From assembly GCA_000753455.2 (NCBI GenBank), contig LM994669.1, forward strand, positions 474-64,473: DNA of 64,000 nucleotides. The letters run 5' to 3'. The stretch is from Clostridium jeddahitimonense. GTDB lineage: Bacteria > Bacillota > Clostridia > Clostridiales > Clostridiaceae. Both the position numbers and the translations under genes were made by a program. The notes beneath the pieces were generated by a model. It worked only from the letters and a program-made list of their open reading frames with translations. It made no database searches and had not been told where the DNA came from. Of this stretch, positions 1 through 9,318 are shown piece after piece. Positions within the stretch are counted from its first letter, which is position 1. Each line of letters begins with the position of its first letter.

Positions 1-1493
<1,493 letters not shown>

Positions 1494-1519
1494 AATAAAA
1501 ATATAAAATTCATGTGCAA

Positions 1520-1541
1520 TTTTCAGAGAACACTCTGAAAA
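1520..1541 (+). other. Hairpin in the 23S-5S spacer
   Basis: A perfect 9-bp inverted repeat, TTTTCAGAG and CTCTGAAAA around an AACA loop, lies between the 23S and 5S genes. It has no T-tract, so it is more likely a processing or spacer stem than a terminator. This role is inferred from position only. Confidence 0.5.
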
Positions 1542-1576
1542 GTAAATAACCAAAAAAAATTGGACTATTACTTATA

Positions 1577-1693
1577 TCTGGTAGTGATGGCGTAGAGGAA
1601 ACACTCCTTCCCATTCCGAACAGGAAAGTTAAGCTCTACAGCGCCAATGGTACTGCACGGGAGACTGTGTGGGAGAGTAGGACGTTGCCAGGT
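1577..1693 (+). rRNA. 5S ribosomal RNA
   Basis: A 117-nt sequence about 85 nt after the 23S end carries the conserved 5S blocks: TTCCCATTCCGAACAGG, the following AAGTTAAGCTC, and the closing stem whose two ends (CTGG near 1578 and CCAGG near 1689) pair. Length and position fit a bacterial 5S gene in an rRNA operon. Confidence 0.97.
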
Positions 1694-1698
1694 AATAA

Positions 1699-1775
1699 GG
1701 ATCTTTAGCTCAGTTGGTTAGAGCAACCGGCTCATAACCGGTAGGTCCGGGGTTCGAGTCCCTGAAGGTCCACCA
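1699..1775 (+). tRNA. tRNA with CAT anticodon (Met elongator or Ile2)
   Basis: A 77-nt cloverleaf with encoded CCA. The acceptor arms GGATCTT and AAGGTCC pair, and the anticodon loop is CTCATAA. The initiator-specific run of three GC pairs in the anticodon stem is absent, so it is not initiator tRNA. CAT is read either as elongator Met or, with lysidine at C34, as Ile(AUA). Pairing with tRNA-Ala in an rRNA operon and the acceptor sequence leave Ile2 a real alternative. It begins 6 nt after the 5S gene. Confidence 0.93.
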
Positions 1776-1780
1776 TTTTT

Positions 1781-1856
1781 GGGGGTATAGCTCAGTTGGG
1801 AGAGCACTTGCCTTGCACGCAAGGGGTCAAGGGTTCGACTCCCTTTACCTCCACCA
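1781..1856 (+). tRNA. tRNA-Ala(TGC)
   Basis: A 76-nt cloverleaf with acceptor arms GGGGGTA and TACCTCC, anticodon loop CTTGCAC (anticodon TGC), T-loop GGTTCGACT and encoded CCA. It starts five bases after the CAT tRNA and is the last gene of the rRNA operon. Confidence 0.96.
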
Positions 1857-1857
1857 A

Positions 1858-1888
1858 AGCTACGAAGTATTTCGTAGCTTTTTTATTT
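1858..1888 (+). terminator. rRNA-tRNA operon terminator
   Basis: A 9-bp perfect stem (AGCTACGAA and TTCGTAGCT) around a 4-nt loop is followed directly by a T-rich tract. It lies immediately after tRNA-Ala and closes the operon. Confidence 0.9.
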
Positions 1889-1972
1889 TATTTAAAATAA
1901 TTGGTATTCATAAATTTTATTAATAGTGTTATTATAAATATACAGTAAATGTTAAAGTAAAGGTGAAAATGT

Positions 1973-2476
1973 ATGGCGTTATATAGAGTTAAACAATTCG
2001 TATGGGCAGCAGGATCATATTTTAAGAAGATAGATACAGAGTTTATAAATAAATATTTAGATGAAGATGAAAAGAAATTATTTAGTAGATTAAATCATAA
2101 TGAGAAACATCATTCTATACGTGTTTGCAAAGAGGCTTTAGATATATGTAAAAATAAAAAAACTTCTTTAGATACTAATAGAATTGCAAAGGCAGCTTTA
2201 TTACATGATGTAGGAAAAGGTGAGTTTGGATTAAATATAGTAGAGAAATCCACATTAGTATTACTAAATAGTTTAACTAAAGGAAAAATTAAAAAATATG
2301 ATAATATAAAGCAAATAGATATATATTATAATCATGCACAAAAAGGTGCTGATATATTAAAAGAATTTAAGAGTTATGATCAAGAATTCTTAGATAGTAT
2401 TAGATATCATCATAGTAATAAAAAAATAAGTAATGAATTATTAGATGTAATAAGAGAAAGTGATAATAAGAATTAA
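1973..2476 (+). CDS. HD-domain (HDIG-type) phosphohydrolase
   Basis: 167 residues. The metal-binding signature of the HD superfamily is visible: His46/His47 in EKHHSIR, the central LLHDVGK with His78-Asp79, NHAQKGADIL near residue 120, and RYHHSNK near 147. The family hydrolyses phosphate esters, often of nucleotides, using one or two metals; the substrate here cannot be read. The start ATG follows AAAGGTGA. An overlapping ATG four bases upstream is out of frame. The niaR-type gene starts 15 nt after its stop with its own Shine-Dalgarno, so the two are probably one operon. No membrane segments are seen. Confidence 0.8.
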   Translation: MALYRVKQFVWAAGSYFKKIDTEFINKYLDEDEKKLFSRLNHNEKHHSIRVCKEALDICKNKKTSLDTNRIAKAALLHDVGKGEFGLNIVEKSTLVLLNSLTKGKIKKYDNIKQIDIYYNHAQKGADILKEFKSYDQEFLDSIRYHHSNKKISNELLDVIRESDNKN

Positions 2477-2491
2477 CTTATGAGGTGAAGT

Positions 2492-3001
2492 ATGATTGCA
2501 AATAAGAGAAGGGAAGCAATAGTTGAATTATTACTTAAAGAGAAAGCTCCTATAAAGGGAGTTGATTTAGCAACAAAGTTTAATGTAACTCGTCAAATAA
2601 TAGTTAAGGATATAGCTATTCTAAGGGCAAAGGGGAATAATATAATAGCAACTCCAGATGGATATATGTTTAATGATGATAGTGGCAGCAGAGTAAAATC
2701 AATAATAGCTGTAAATCATAGTAAAGCTGAAATGATAAAAGAGCTAGAGATCGTTATTAAATATGGTGGAATTATAGAAGATGTTATAGTAGAACATCCT
2801 ATATATGGAGAAATTAAGGGGTTACTAATGATTAAAAATCTCAATGATTTAAATAGATTCAGAGAGTCTTTTGAGTTATCAGAAAGCACTCCATTATCTT
2901 CATTAACTAATGGAGTTCACCTCCATACAGTATCAGTGGATACCAAAGAGAATATGGAGTTAATAAAGAAAGAATTAAAAGAAAAAGGGCTTACTTTATA
3001 A
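2492..3001 (+). CDS. niaR: NiaR/YrxA-type niacin-responsive repressor (HTH + 3H domain)
   Basis: 169 residues. Residues 1-60 form an HTH_11-type winged helix with recognition region NVTRQIIVKDIAILR. Residues 70-169 match the 3H domain. His76, Glu84, His143 and His145 fall where the Thermotoga homologue binds metal. In the known family the protein represses NAD salvage and niacin uptake genes when niacin is present. ATG at 2492 sits 6 nt after GAGGTG. The next gene starts 15 nt downstream. No NAD-biosynthesis gene is in the window, so targets must lie elsewhere. Confidence 0.88.
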   Translation: MIANKRREAIVELLLKEKAPIKGVDLATKFNVTRQIIVKDIAILRAKGNNIIATPDGYMFNDDSGSRVKSIIAVNHSKAEMIKELEIVIKYGGIIEDVIVEHPIYGEIKGLLMIKNLNDLNRFRESFELSESTPLSSLTNGVHLHTVSVDTKENMELIKKELKEKGLTL

Positions 3002-3016
3002 TTAGGGAGAGTTTAT

Positions 3017-4429
3017 ATGGATTATGATGTTTTAGTTTTAGGTGGAGGCATAATTGGCTGTGCAGTTGCTTATGAATTATCAAAATATAATTTAAATATA
3101 GCTGTAATTGAAAAAGAATATGATATAGCAGATGATATATCTTTTGTTAATAGTGCAATAGTTTATGATGGTTCAGAGACATCTAATAATGTTATGGCTG
3201 GTTTAGAATACATAGGTAATATATTATTAGAAGACTTATGTGAGAAGTTTAATGTGCCATTTAAGCGTATTGGTGGATTAAGAGTAGTAAATGATGATAA
3301 TGGTGTAATTAAGCTACAAGAAATGCATGAGAGGGCTATTAAAAGAGGAATAGATGGTGTTCATCTTATTGATAGTGACGAAGTATATAAAATTGAGCCT
3401 AATATAAATAAAGGAATAAAAAAGGGGCTATATTCCCAAAATGTAGCGTTGGTGGCGCCATATGATTTAGCATTATCTTATGCAGAGGTAGCTTCAGATA
3501 ATGGAGTTATATTTAGGTTAGAAGAAGAAGTGCTAAATATTATGAATATAGCAAAAGGCTTTAAAGTTATAACTAATAAAAATAAATTTACTTGTAGAGT
3601 AGTTATAAATACTATTGCTAATGAAATGTTTATAAATGAAAGTGGAGTAGTTCAAGAAAAGGATGAATTAGAAAGAGAAAATACATTTAAAAATATGAGT
3701 TATATATTAGTGGATGATAGTTATAAAAATAAATTGTCTAGGATAATAACTCAAACTTTTGATAAAGATACTTTTGTTGTATCCACACCAGTATTAAATG
3801 GTGGTTCATTAATTGGAATAAAGAGTATAGAAAAAACAAGCTTAGATGATAACATATCTTATGCTGTTAGACTTCTTAAAGATTTAGATAAAGATAGTAT
3901 AAACAATTTATTTAGAGAAAGTTATGATAAGGATTCTATTATTGTAGATGATAGTAGAATAGATAAAGGCTTTATAAGTGTTACAGGAACTCATTACGGT
4001 AAAATAACATTAGCGCCTGCTATAGCTAAGATGTTATGTGATACACTAACTAATACCTTAAAGTGTAGTCAAAAGAAACACTTTATAGATAAAAGAAGAG
4101 AATCTTATAAATTTAGAGAAATGAATAAAGATGAGAGAAATGAAGTAATCAAGGTAGATAATAGATATGGTAAAATGATATGTCTTTGTAACAGTGTTAC
4201 TGAAGGAGAAATTGTTGATTCTATAAGAAGACCACTTGGTGCAAGAACAGTTAAAGGTGTAAAGAGAAGAACGGGAGCTGGTTTTGGTAGCTGTCATGGT
4301 GCATATTGTAATGAAAAGATAGTTAGTATTTTAGCTAGAGAACTAGGCAAAAATGTAACAGATATAGTAGATGATTCAAAGGATTCTAGGATAATATCAG
4401 GAAGAATAAAGGAATTTGAAGATATTTAA
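3017..4429 (+). CDS. GlpA-like FAD oxidoreductase with C-terminal BFD-type [2Fe-2S] domain, divergent
   Basis: 470 residues. The N-terminus has a Rossmann FAD motif, LGGGIIGCAVA, at 8-18. The C-terminus has a bacterioferritin-associated-ferredoxin-like cluster site with Cys389, Cys391, Cys426 and Cys431. This is the architecture of anaerobic glycerol-3-phosphate dehydrogenase-like (GlpA) clostridial proteins. The segment around residues 46-54 reads NSAIVYDGS where relatives usually have a His before the DG-like turn, and the C-terminal FAD-contact region around residue 325 is also weakly conserved, so activity is uncertain. In the usual operon an NAD(P)/FAD subunit and a DUF1667 protein follow; here only a shortened DUF1667 gene follows, overlapping by about one base or separated by 11 nt depending on its start. 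Confidence 0.75.
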   Translation: MDYDVLVLGGGIIGCAVAYELSKYNLNIAVIEKEYDIADDISFVNSAIVYDGSETSNNVMAGLEYIGNILLEDLCEKFNVPFKRIGGLRVVNDDNGVIKLQEMHERAIKRGIDGVHLIDSDEVYKIEPNINKGIKKGLYSQNVALVAPYDLALSYAEVASDNGVIFRLEEEVLNIMNIAKGFKVITNKNKFTCRVVINTIANEMFINESGVVQEKDELERENTFKNMSYILVDDSYKNKLSRIITQTFDKDTFVVSTPVLNGGSLIGIKSIEKTSLDDNISYAVRLLKDLDKDSINNLFRESYDKDSIIVDDSRIDKGFISVTGTHYGKITLAPAIAKMLCDTLTNTLKCSQKKHFIDKRRESYKFREMNKDERNEVIKVDNRYGKMICLCNSVTEGEIVDSIRRPLGARTVKGVKRRTGAGFGSCHGAYCNEKIVSILARELGKNVTDIVDDSKDSRIISGRIKEFEDI

Positions 4430-4440
4430 TGGAGGATATT

Positions 4441-4674
4441 ATGGAGAATAAAGCTATATTTACTTCAGTAGTAAGGGTAAAAGGAAATAATAAATATAAG
4501 GTAGTTCCTGTTAGAAGCAGTGAAGAAGTAGATAAGAGTTTATGGATAGAAATATCTAAAGTATTAAGCAGGATTTATGTAAGTGTTCCTATTAAGTTAG
4601 GAAGTATAATATGTAAAAATGTTTTAAATACTGGAATAGATATAATTTCTAGCAGAAATATTGATAAAGCATAA
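4441..4674 (+). CDS. DUF1667-family protein lacking its Cys-rich N-terminus
   Basis: 77 residues from ATG 4441, placed 5 nt after GGAGG (4431-4435); an in-frame ATG at 4429 has no Shine-Dalgarno of its own. The pattern VVRVKGNNKYKVVPVRS, then IYVSVPIKLGSIICKNVLN and GIDIISSRN matches the C-terminal half of DUF1667 proteins. These normally begin with a CPxGC-type cysteine cluster and run to about 115-120 residues. That part is missing, and no open frame upstream could supply it because the preceding gene ends at 4429. It is likely a degenerate partner of the oxidoreductase; whether it still functions is unknown. Confidence 0.65.
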   Translation: MENKAIFTSVVRVKGNNKYKVVPVRSSEEVDKSLWIEISKVLSRIYVSVPIKLGSIICKNVLNTGIDIISSRNIDKA

Positions 4675-4715
4675 ATTCAGAAAAATATGGTATAATAATA
4701 GATAGCGTATATCTA

Positions 4716-4740
4716 TTGACAAAATATAGGATGTTATAAT
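4716..4740 (+). promoter_or_regulatory. Candidate promoter of the serS T-box leader
   Basis: TTGACA at 4716-4721 is followed by an AT-rich -10 region starting at TATAAT (4735-4740). That exact pair gives a spacer of only 13 bp; overlapping alternatives (TAATAT at 4737, TATATT at 4740) give 15-18 bp. The promoter is credible but the exact -10 is not settled. Confidence 0.55.
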
Positions 4741-4759
4741 ATATTTAATATAAAATAGA

Positions 4760-5000
4760 TTAATAAACCGTTGAAAAGGCTAGTAATAAGATAGATGTTT
4801 TAAGAGAGTCAGTGGTTGGTGTGAACTGATAACTATATTTTATGAATCCACCTTGGAGGGACTGTGATGAGCAGTACGGTATAATTCCGTTAAATTATTT
4901 AAGTGGGTAGAAGTGTATATTTATATCACTACTATCAATTAGGGTGGCAACACGGAGTCTTTCGTCCCTTTTATGGGGGATGATAAGGCTCTTTTTTTAT
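4760..5000 (+). promoter_or_regulatory. T-box riboswitch, serine-specific, upstream of serS
   Basis: The T-box sequence AGGGTGGCAACACGG lies at 4941-4955 and is followed by a terminator stem (AGTC...CGTCCC with GGGGAT...GGCT) and a T-run ending near 4999. The specifier on the 3' side of stem I reads GAATCCACC, giving TCC (Ser) at about 4847-4849. The TGGC bulge complements the GCCA 3' end of the tRNA-Ser genes in this window. Known mechanism: uncharged tRNA binds and stabilises the antiterminator, so serS rises when Ser-tRNA charging falls. It fills most of the 4675-5086 gap. Confidence 0.93.
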
Positions 5001-5086
5001 AAATGAATAATTGCTAGTTAATATATTGATATAAGAATCTTTATTTATTAACTATTCACTATTAATTAAGTAAGTTGGAGGATACT

Positions 5087-6364
5087 ATGTTAGATTTAAA
5101 ATTTTTAAGAGAAAATCCAGAAATAGTTAAACAAAATATCAAAAATAAGTTCCAAGATAAGAAGCTTCCTCTAGTTGATGAAGTAATTGCTTTAGATGCT
5201 GAAAGTAGAGCAACACAACAAGAAGCAGATTCATTAAGATCTAATAGAAAGACAATATCTAAGCAAATAGGTGCATTAATGGGCCAAGGTAAGAGAGAAG
5301 AAGCTGAAGCGTTAAAAGCTAAGGTTAGTGAACAAGCAACTCGTCTTGCCGAATTAGAAGCTAAAGAAGTAGAATTAGAAGAAAAGATTAGAGAAATAAT
5401 GTTAGTTATACCTAATATTATTGATCCAACAGTTCCAGTAGGAAAAGATGATAGCGAAAATGTAGAGGTAGAAAAATTCGGTGAACCTGTAGTTCCAGAT
5501 TTTGAAATACCTTACCATACAGAAATAATGGAAAAATTAAATGGTATAGATTTAGATAGTGCTAGAAAAGTTGCTGGTAATGGATTCTATTACTTAATGG
5601 GTAATATAGCAAGATTACAATCAGGGATACTTTCTTACGCTAGAGACTTTATGATCAATAAAGGATTTACTTATTGTATACCACCTTTCATGATTCGTAG
5701 TGACGTTGTTACAGGTGTTATGAGCTTTGCTGAAATGGAATCTATGATGTATAAAATTGAAGGTGAGGATTTATATCTTATAGGAACTAGTGAACACTCA
5801 ATGATAGGTAAGTTCATAGATACTATATTAAAAGAAGAATCTCTTCCTCAAACATTAACTAGTTATTCACCATGTTTCAGAAAAGAAAAAGGTGCTCACG
5901 GTATTGAAGAAAGAGGAGTATATAGAATACACCAATTTGAAAAGCAAGAAATGATAGTTGTTTGTAAGCCAGAAGAAAGTAAAGAATGGTTTGAAAAACT
6001 ATGGACATATACAGTAGAATTATTCCGTACTTTAGATATTCCAGTTAGAACACTAGAGTGCTGTTCAGGAGATTTAGCAGATCTTAAGGTTAAGTCTATA
6101 GACGTTGAAGCGTGGTCTCCAAGACAAAAGAAATACTTCGAAGTAGGAAGCTGCTCAAACTTAGGAGATGCTCAAGCTAGAAGATTAAAAATCCGTGTAA
6201 ATGGAGAAAATGGAAAGTATTTTGCACATACTTTAAATAATACAGTTGTTGCTCCTCCTAGAATGTTAATTGCATTCTTAGAAAACAACTTAAATGAAGA
6301 CGGATCTATTAACATACCAGAGGCTTTAAGACCTTACATGGGTGGAATGGAAGTTATCAGATAA
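5087..6364 (+). CDS. serS: Seryl-tRNA synthetase
   Basis: 425 residues, normal for bacterial class II SerRS. Residues about 25-110 form the charged, coiled-coil tRNA-binding arm. The catalytic core has motif 2, PCFRKEKGAHGIEERG followed by VYRIHQFEKQE, and motif 3 near NGKYFAHTLNNTVVAPPR. The enzyme charges tRNA-Ser with serine in the cytoplasm. The start is ATG 5087, 5 nt after GGAGG; an upstream in-frame TTG at 5075 overlaps that Shine-Dalgarno. A serine T-box controls it, and three tRNA-Ser genes lie within the next 2 kb. Confidence 0.97.
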   Translation: MLDLKFLRENPEIVKQNIKNKFQDKKLPLVDEVIALDAESRATQQEADSLRSNRKTISKQIGALMGQGKREEAEALKAKVSEQATRLAELEAKEVELEEKIREIMLVIPNIIDPTVPVGKDDSENVEVEKFGEPVVPDFEIPYHTEIMEKLNGIDLDSARKVAGNGFYYLMGNIARLQSGILSYARDFMINKGFTYCIPPFMIRSDVVTGVMSFAEMESMMYKIEGEDLYLIGTSEHSMIGKFIDTILKEESLPQTLTSYSPCFRKEKGAHGIEERGVYRIHQFEKQEMIVVCKPEESKEWFEKLWTYTVELFRTLDIPVRTLECCSGDLADLKVKSIDVEAWSPRQKKYFEVGSCSNLGDAQARRLKIRVNGENGKYFAHTLNNTVVAPPRMLIAFLENNLNEDGSINIPEALRPYMGGMEVIR

Positions 6365-6384
6365 AAAACTTAAAAATAAATGTA

Positions 6385-6418
6385 AAAAGTAGCTGTACTA
6401 TAATATAGCTACTTTTTT
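6385..6418 (+). terminator. serS terminator
   Basis: AAAAGTAGCT and AGCTACTTTT form a 10-bp stem around a 12-nt loop, ending in a T-run. It lies 20 nt after the serS stop. Confidence 0.85.
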
Positions 6419-6575
6419 TAAAATAAAAATTAAATATTTTTATAATGTAGGAATATTGATTAAGAAGATTAACATGAAAAGTAAAAGAATAACTAAGATA
6501 TATGATAAATGTGAAGTATATGGATCACCCACAATAACATGTATTTGTAATAAAATAAAAAAATATAAAAAAGTG

Positions 6576-6604
6576 TTGACATAATTATTAATAGTTGATA
6601 AAAT
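6576..6604 (+). promoter_or_regulatory. Promoter of tRNA-Ser(TGA) copy 1
   Basis: TTGACA (6576-6581), a 17-bp spacer, and TAAAAT (6599-6604) lie 14 nt before the tRNA. This is a near-consensus vegetative promoter. Confidence 0.8.
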
Positions 6605-6618
6605 AATAAATGTTCCGA

Positions 6619-6709
6619 GGAGAGATGGTCGAGTTGGTTTAAGGCACCGGTCTTGAAAACCGGCGTGCGTGTGAGCGTACCGTGGGTTCGAATCCCACTC
6701 TCTCCGCCA
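6619..6709 (+). tRNA. tRNA-Ser(TGA), copy 1
   Basis: A 91-nt class II tRNA with a long variable arm (GTGCGTGTGAGCGTAC region), anticodon loop TCTTGAAAA (TGA), acceptor GGAGAGA/TCTCTCC, discriminator G and encoded CCA. It is identical base for base to the copy at 8024-8114. Confidence 0.97.
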
Positions 6710-6710
6710 A

Positions 6711-6742
6711 GAAGTTATTCGTAAGAATAACTTCTTTTTTTT
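6711..6742 (+). terminator. Terminator after tRNA-Ser copy 1
   Basis: GAAGTTATTC and GAATAACTTC form a 10-bp perfect stem with a GTAA loop and an 8-T tail, directly after the tRNA CCA end. Confidence 0.92.
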
Positions 6743-6862
6743 ATATAAAAAAGTATAAAGGTTTTAAATACCTAAATATAGATTTTATATGGTTATCAGA
6801 TTTTTTTAAAATAAAAAGAAAACAGTAAATAAAAGCCATCTACTATTTTCTTTAATTAAATA

Positions 6863-7759
6863 TTATTTTAAACAAATATTATCTGTGCAATTAATACAAG
6901 GTTCAACGTGAATAGTTATTCCTTTTATGAATCTCATACTTTCAATTAAACATTTTTCTAAATTACTAGCTATTTCATGCCCCTCGAAGACAGTTAAGTT
7001 TTTATTAACACAAATAGTTAAATCAAGATATGCCATAGCACCATGCTTTCTTGACTTTAGCTCATCTAAATGAATTACTCCAGCAGTATTTTTTGCTATT
7101 TCGATTATTTTAGATTCTTCGTCTTCACTAATAGAAGAATCCATAAGTTCATTAGCAGAGTCTTTTAATATATCAAAACCTACTTTAGCTACAAAAAGTG
7201 CAACTACTATAGCTGCTAGCGGATCTAAAGCTTTAAATCCTAACATTGATCCACCAATTCCTATAAAAGCAGCAATTGAAGATAAAGCATCGGATCTATG
7301 ATGCCAAGCATCTGCCTTTAATGATGGTGAGTTAATTTTATCAGCTACTTTAATAGTGATTCTATATTGATATTCTTTTATTACTATAGAAATAACAGAT
7401 ACTACTAGAGGTAATATAGTTGGAATTTTAACTTGATTCAAATGAAAAAGGGATTTAAATCCATCATATCCTATTTTGAGTGAAACAAATATTAATAAAA
7501 GTGAAAGTAAAAATGAAACTAGTGTTTCAGCTTTTTCATGACCGTAATTATGATCCTTATCATTTGGAGTTTTTGCTATTTTATTTCCTATTAATACCCC
7601 TATGGAGCTTATTATATCCGATGCAGAATGCATAGCATCTGCAATCATAGAGCTAGATCTACCTAGAATACCAGCTAATAGCTTTATAATAGTTAGTATT
7701 ACATTCCATAAAATAGAGAGTAAAGTAACTTTATTTGCTTCATCAAATCGATTATCCAT
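6863..7759 (-). CDS. Cation diffusion facilitator (CDF/FieF-like) metal exporter
   Basis: 298 residues, six predicted membrane helices then a cytoplasmic domain. The paired metal-site motifs of the CDF family are clear: ADAMHSASD early (helix 2) and KADAWHHRSD (helix 5). Family members export divalent metals such as Zn, Fe or Mn in exchange for protons; the metal cannot be read. The C-terminal tail has CINCTDNIC, extra cysteines that could bind metal. The start ATG is at 7759, 5 nt after GGAGG; an upstream ATG lacks a Shine-Dalgarno. The gene points against its surroundings and sits between two identical tRNA-Ser genes. A 15-bp inverted repeat lies upstream. Confidence 0.9.
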   Translation of the reverse strand: MDNRFDEANKVTLLSILWNVILTIIKLLAGILGRSSSMIADAMHSASDIISSIGVLIGNKIAKTPNDKDHNYGHEKAETLVSFLLSLLLIFVSLKIGYDGFKSLFHLNQVKIPTILPLVVSVISIVIKEYQYRITIKVADKINSPSLKADAWHHRSDALSSIAAFIGIGGSMLGFKALDPLAAIVVALFVAKVGFDILKDSANELMDSSISEDEESKIIEIAKNTAGVIHLDELKSRKHGAMAYLDLTICVNKNLTVFEGHEIASNLEKCLIESMRFIKGITIHVEPCINCTDNICLK

Positions 7760-7824
7760 ATAAACCTCCAAAAATAATTTCAATTGATATTTAAATGATA
7801 ATACATAAGCCTTGTAAAATCAAG

Positions 7825-7863
7825 ATATTATTCTCAATTATAATTATCAATTGAGAATAATAT
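7825..7863 (-). promoter_or_regulatory. Inverted repeat upstream of the CDF gene, possible Fur-family operator
   Basis: ATATTATTCTCAATT and AATTGAGAATAATAT form perfect 15-bp arms around a 9-bp centre, 66-105 nt upstream of the CDF start. The centre, TTATAATTATCAATT, resembles Fur/PerR boxes (TTATAAT-N-ATTATAA) at most positions. No T-tract follows it. A metal-responsive role is inferred from the neighbour gene. Confidence 0.45.
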
Positions 7864-7980
7864 TTGTTATACAGAATTTTTGTTTTCTGTAAAATTGTCA
7901 AAATTAACATTATAATTATTAATCTTGGCAATATAATAAAAATTATGTGAAATGAAACTAAAAAAAGTTTAAAAAATATG

Positions 7981-8009
7981 TTGACAGGATAAAAAAGCGT
8001 TGATATAAT
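7981..8009 (+). promoter_or_regulatory. Consensus promoter of the second tRNA-Ser pair
   Basis: TTGACA (7981-7986), a 17-bp spacer and TATAAT (8004-8009): a perfect vegetative consensus 14 nt before the tRNA. Confidence 0.9.
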
Positions 8010-8023
8010 AACTATTGTAACAA

Positions 8024-8114
8024 GGAGAGATGGTCGAGTTGGTTTAAGGCACCGGTCTTGAAAACCGGCGTGCGTGTGAGCGTACCGTGGGTTCGAATCC
8101 CACTCTCTCCGCCA
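8024..8114 (+). tRNA. tRNA-Ser(TGA), copy 2
   Basis: 91 nt, identical in every base to the copy at 6619-6709, with anticodon TGA, a long variable arm and encoded GCCA. It is transcribed with tRNA-Ser(GCT), which starts 5 nt after it. Confidence 0.97.
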
Positions 8115-8119
8115 AAAGT

Positions 8120-8212
8120 GGAGAATTACTCAAGTGGCTAAAGAGGCTCCCCTGCTAAGGGAGTAGGCTGGGTTAAACCGGTGCGAGAGTTCGAATCTCT
8201 TGTTCTCCGCCA
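8120..8212 (+). tRNA. tRNA-Ser(GCT)
   Basis: 93-nt class II tRNA with acceptor GGAGAAT/GTTCTCC, anticodon loop CTGCTAA (GCT), a long variable arm and encoded GCCA. It reads AGC/AGT codons, complementing the TGA isoacceptor beside it. Confidence 0.96.
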
Positions 8213-8242
8213 AGCAGCATCTAATAAGATGCTGCTTTTTTT
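8213..8242 (+). terminator. Terminator of the tRNA-Ser pair
   Basis: AGCAGCATCT and AGATGCTGCT form a 10-bp perfect stem with an AATA loop and a T-run, starting directly at the tRNA end. Confidence 0.92.
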
Positions 8243-8291
8243 ATGTTCAGAAAAGGTTATTATAAATTTTGATAAAGGATTATACTAACAA

Positions 8292-8320
8292 TTGTAAACG
8301 TAATATTAAAATGGTATACT
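8292..8320 (+). promoter_or_regulatory. Promoter of the ROK kinase gene
   Basis: TTGTAA (8292-8297), 17-bp spacer, TATACT (8315-8320), 40 nt before the start codon. Confidence 0.65.
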
Positions 8321-8360
8321 TAAAATTACTAAAGTGTTTATTAAGTGGAGGGTATATTAT

Positions 8361-9302
8361 ATGGAAAAAAAATATGTTGTAGGTGTAGATTTAGGCGGGA
8401 CTAAAATATACACTGCTCTAGTAGATTTAGAAGGAAATATAGTAAATGAAAAAGTAGTTGAAACTCTTGCTGAAGAAGGACAAGAAGCTGTTTCAGAAAG
8501 AATATTAGATACTATAGCTAATGTTATAGCTGGAGTAGATAATGAGTTAATAAAAGCTATCGGAGTAGGTTCTCCAGGACCTTTAGATGCAAAGAAGGGA
8601 ATTATCTTTGAACCATCTAACTTACCATTTAAGAATTATGAAATAGTTAAGACTATAAAAGATAGATTTAATCTACCAACTTATTTAGATAATGATGCAA
8701 ATGTTGCAACATTAGCAGAATTTATGTTTGGAGCTGGTAAAGGCACAGAAAATATGGTTTATATAACAGTAAGCACTGGAATTGGTGGTGGAGCAATCAT
8801 CAATGGAAAATTATACAGAGGCCATACTGCTAATGCTTTAGAGGTAGGTCATATGACTGTAAGTAAAGAAGGACCAAGATGTGGCTGTGGTAATGTTGGA
8901 TGTGCTGAAAGTTTTGCATCAGGTACTGCAATAGGAAAAAGAGCAAAAGAAGCTGTTGCGAGTAAGGTAGTTACTTCTTTAAAGAAATATGATAATGTTA
9001 CAGCTAAAGAAGTATTTATGGAAGCTGCTGCAGGTGATGCTGAAGCTAAGAGAATATTAGATAATGCTTTATATTACTTAGGAATTACAGTTGGTAATGT
9101 AATGAGTCACTTAGACCCAGAAAAAGTTGTTATGGGTGGTGGAGTAATTAATGGTGGAGATGTAGTAATTGAAACTGTTAAGAAAGTAGTTGGAGAAAGA
9201 TGCTTAAGTGTATTTGCAGAAAACTGTTCAATAGAAAAAGCTAAGCTTGGAGGACAAGCTGGAGTATTAGGAGCAGCAGCATTAGCAATAACAGAAAAAT
9301 AA
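8361..9302 (+). CDS. glcK: ROK-family glucokinase
   Basis: 313 residues. The N-terminal phosphate-binding motif VGVDLGGTKIYTALV and the ROK zinc site GPRCGCGNVGCAE (preceded by EVGHMTV) are both intact. The family phosphorylates glucose, or related hexoses such as N-acetylmannosamine, with ATP; glucose is the commonest substrate for clostridial members of this length. The start is ATG 8361, preceded by GGAGGG at 8347; an in-frame ATG at 8334 lies upstream of that Shine-Dalgarno and is unlikely. It is a single-gene unit with its own promoter and terminator. Confidence 0.88.
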   Translation: MEKKYVVGVDLGGTKIYTALVDLEGNIVNEKVVETLAEEGQEAVSERILDTIANVIAGVDNELIKAIGVGSPGPLDAKKGIIFEPSNLPFKNYEIVKTIKDRFNLPTYLDNDANVATLAEFMFGAGKGTENMVYITVSTGIGGGAIINGKLYRGHTANALEVGHMTVSKEGPRCGCGNVGCAESFASGTAIGKRAKEAVASKVVTSLKKYDNVTAKEVFMEAAAGDAEAKRILDNALYYLGITVGNVMSHLDPEKVVMGGGVINGGDVVIETVKKVVGERCLSVFAENCSIEKAKLGGQAGVLGAAALAITEK

Positions 9303-9318
9303 CATTATATATAATTTA

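Noticed and set aside
6863..8242. A genomic island bounded by the tRNA-Ser repeats
   Set aside because: Only one ordinary transporter gene lies between them, and there is no integrase or base-composition shift; a duplication explains it as well.
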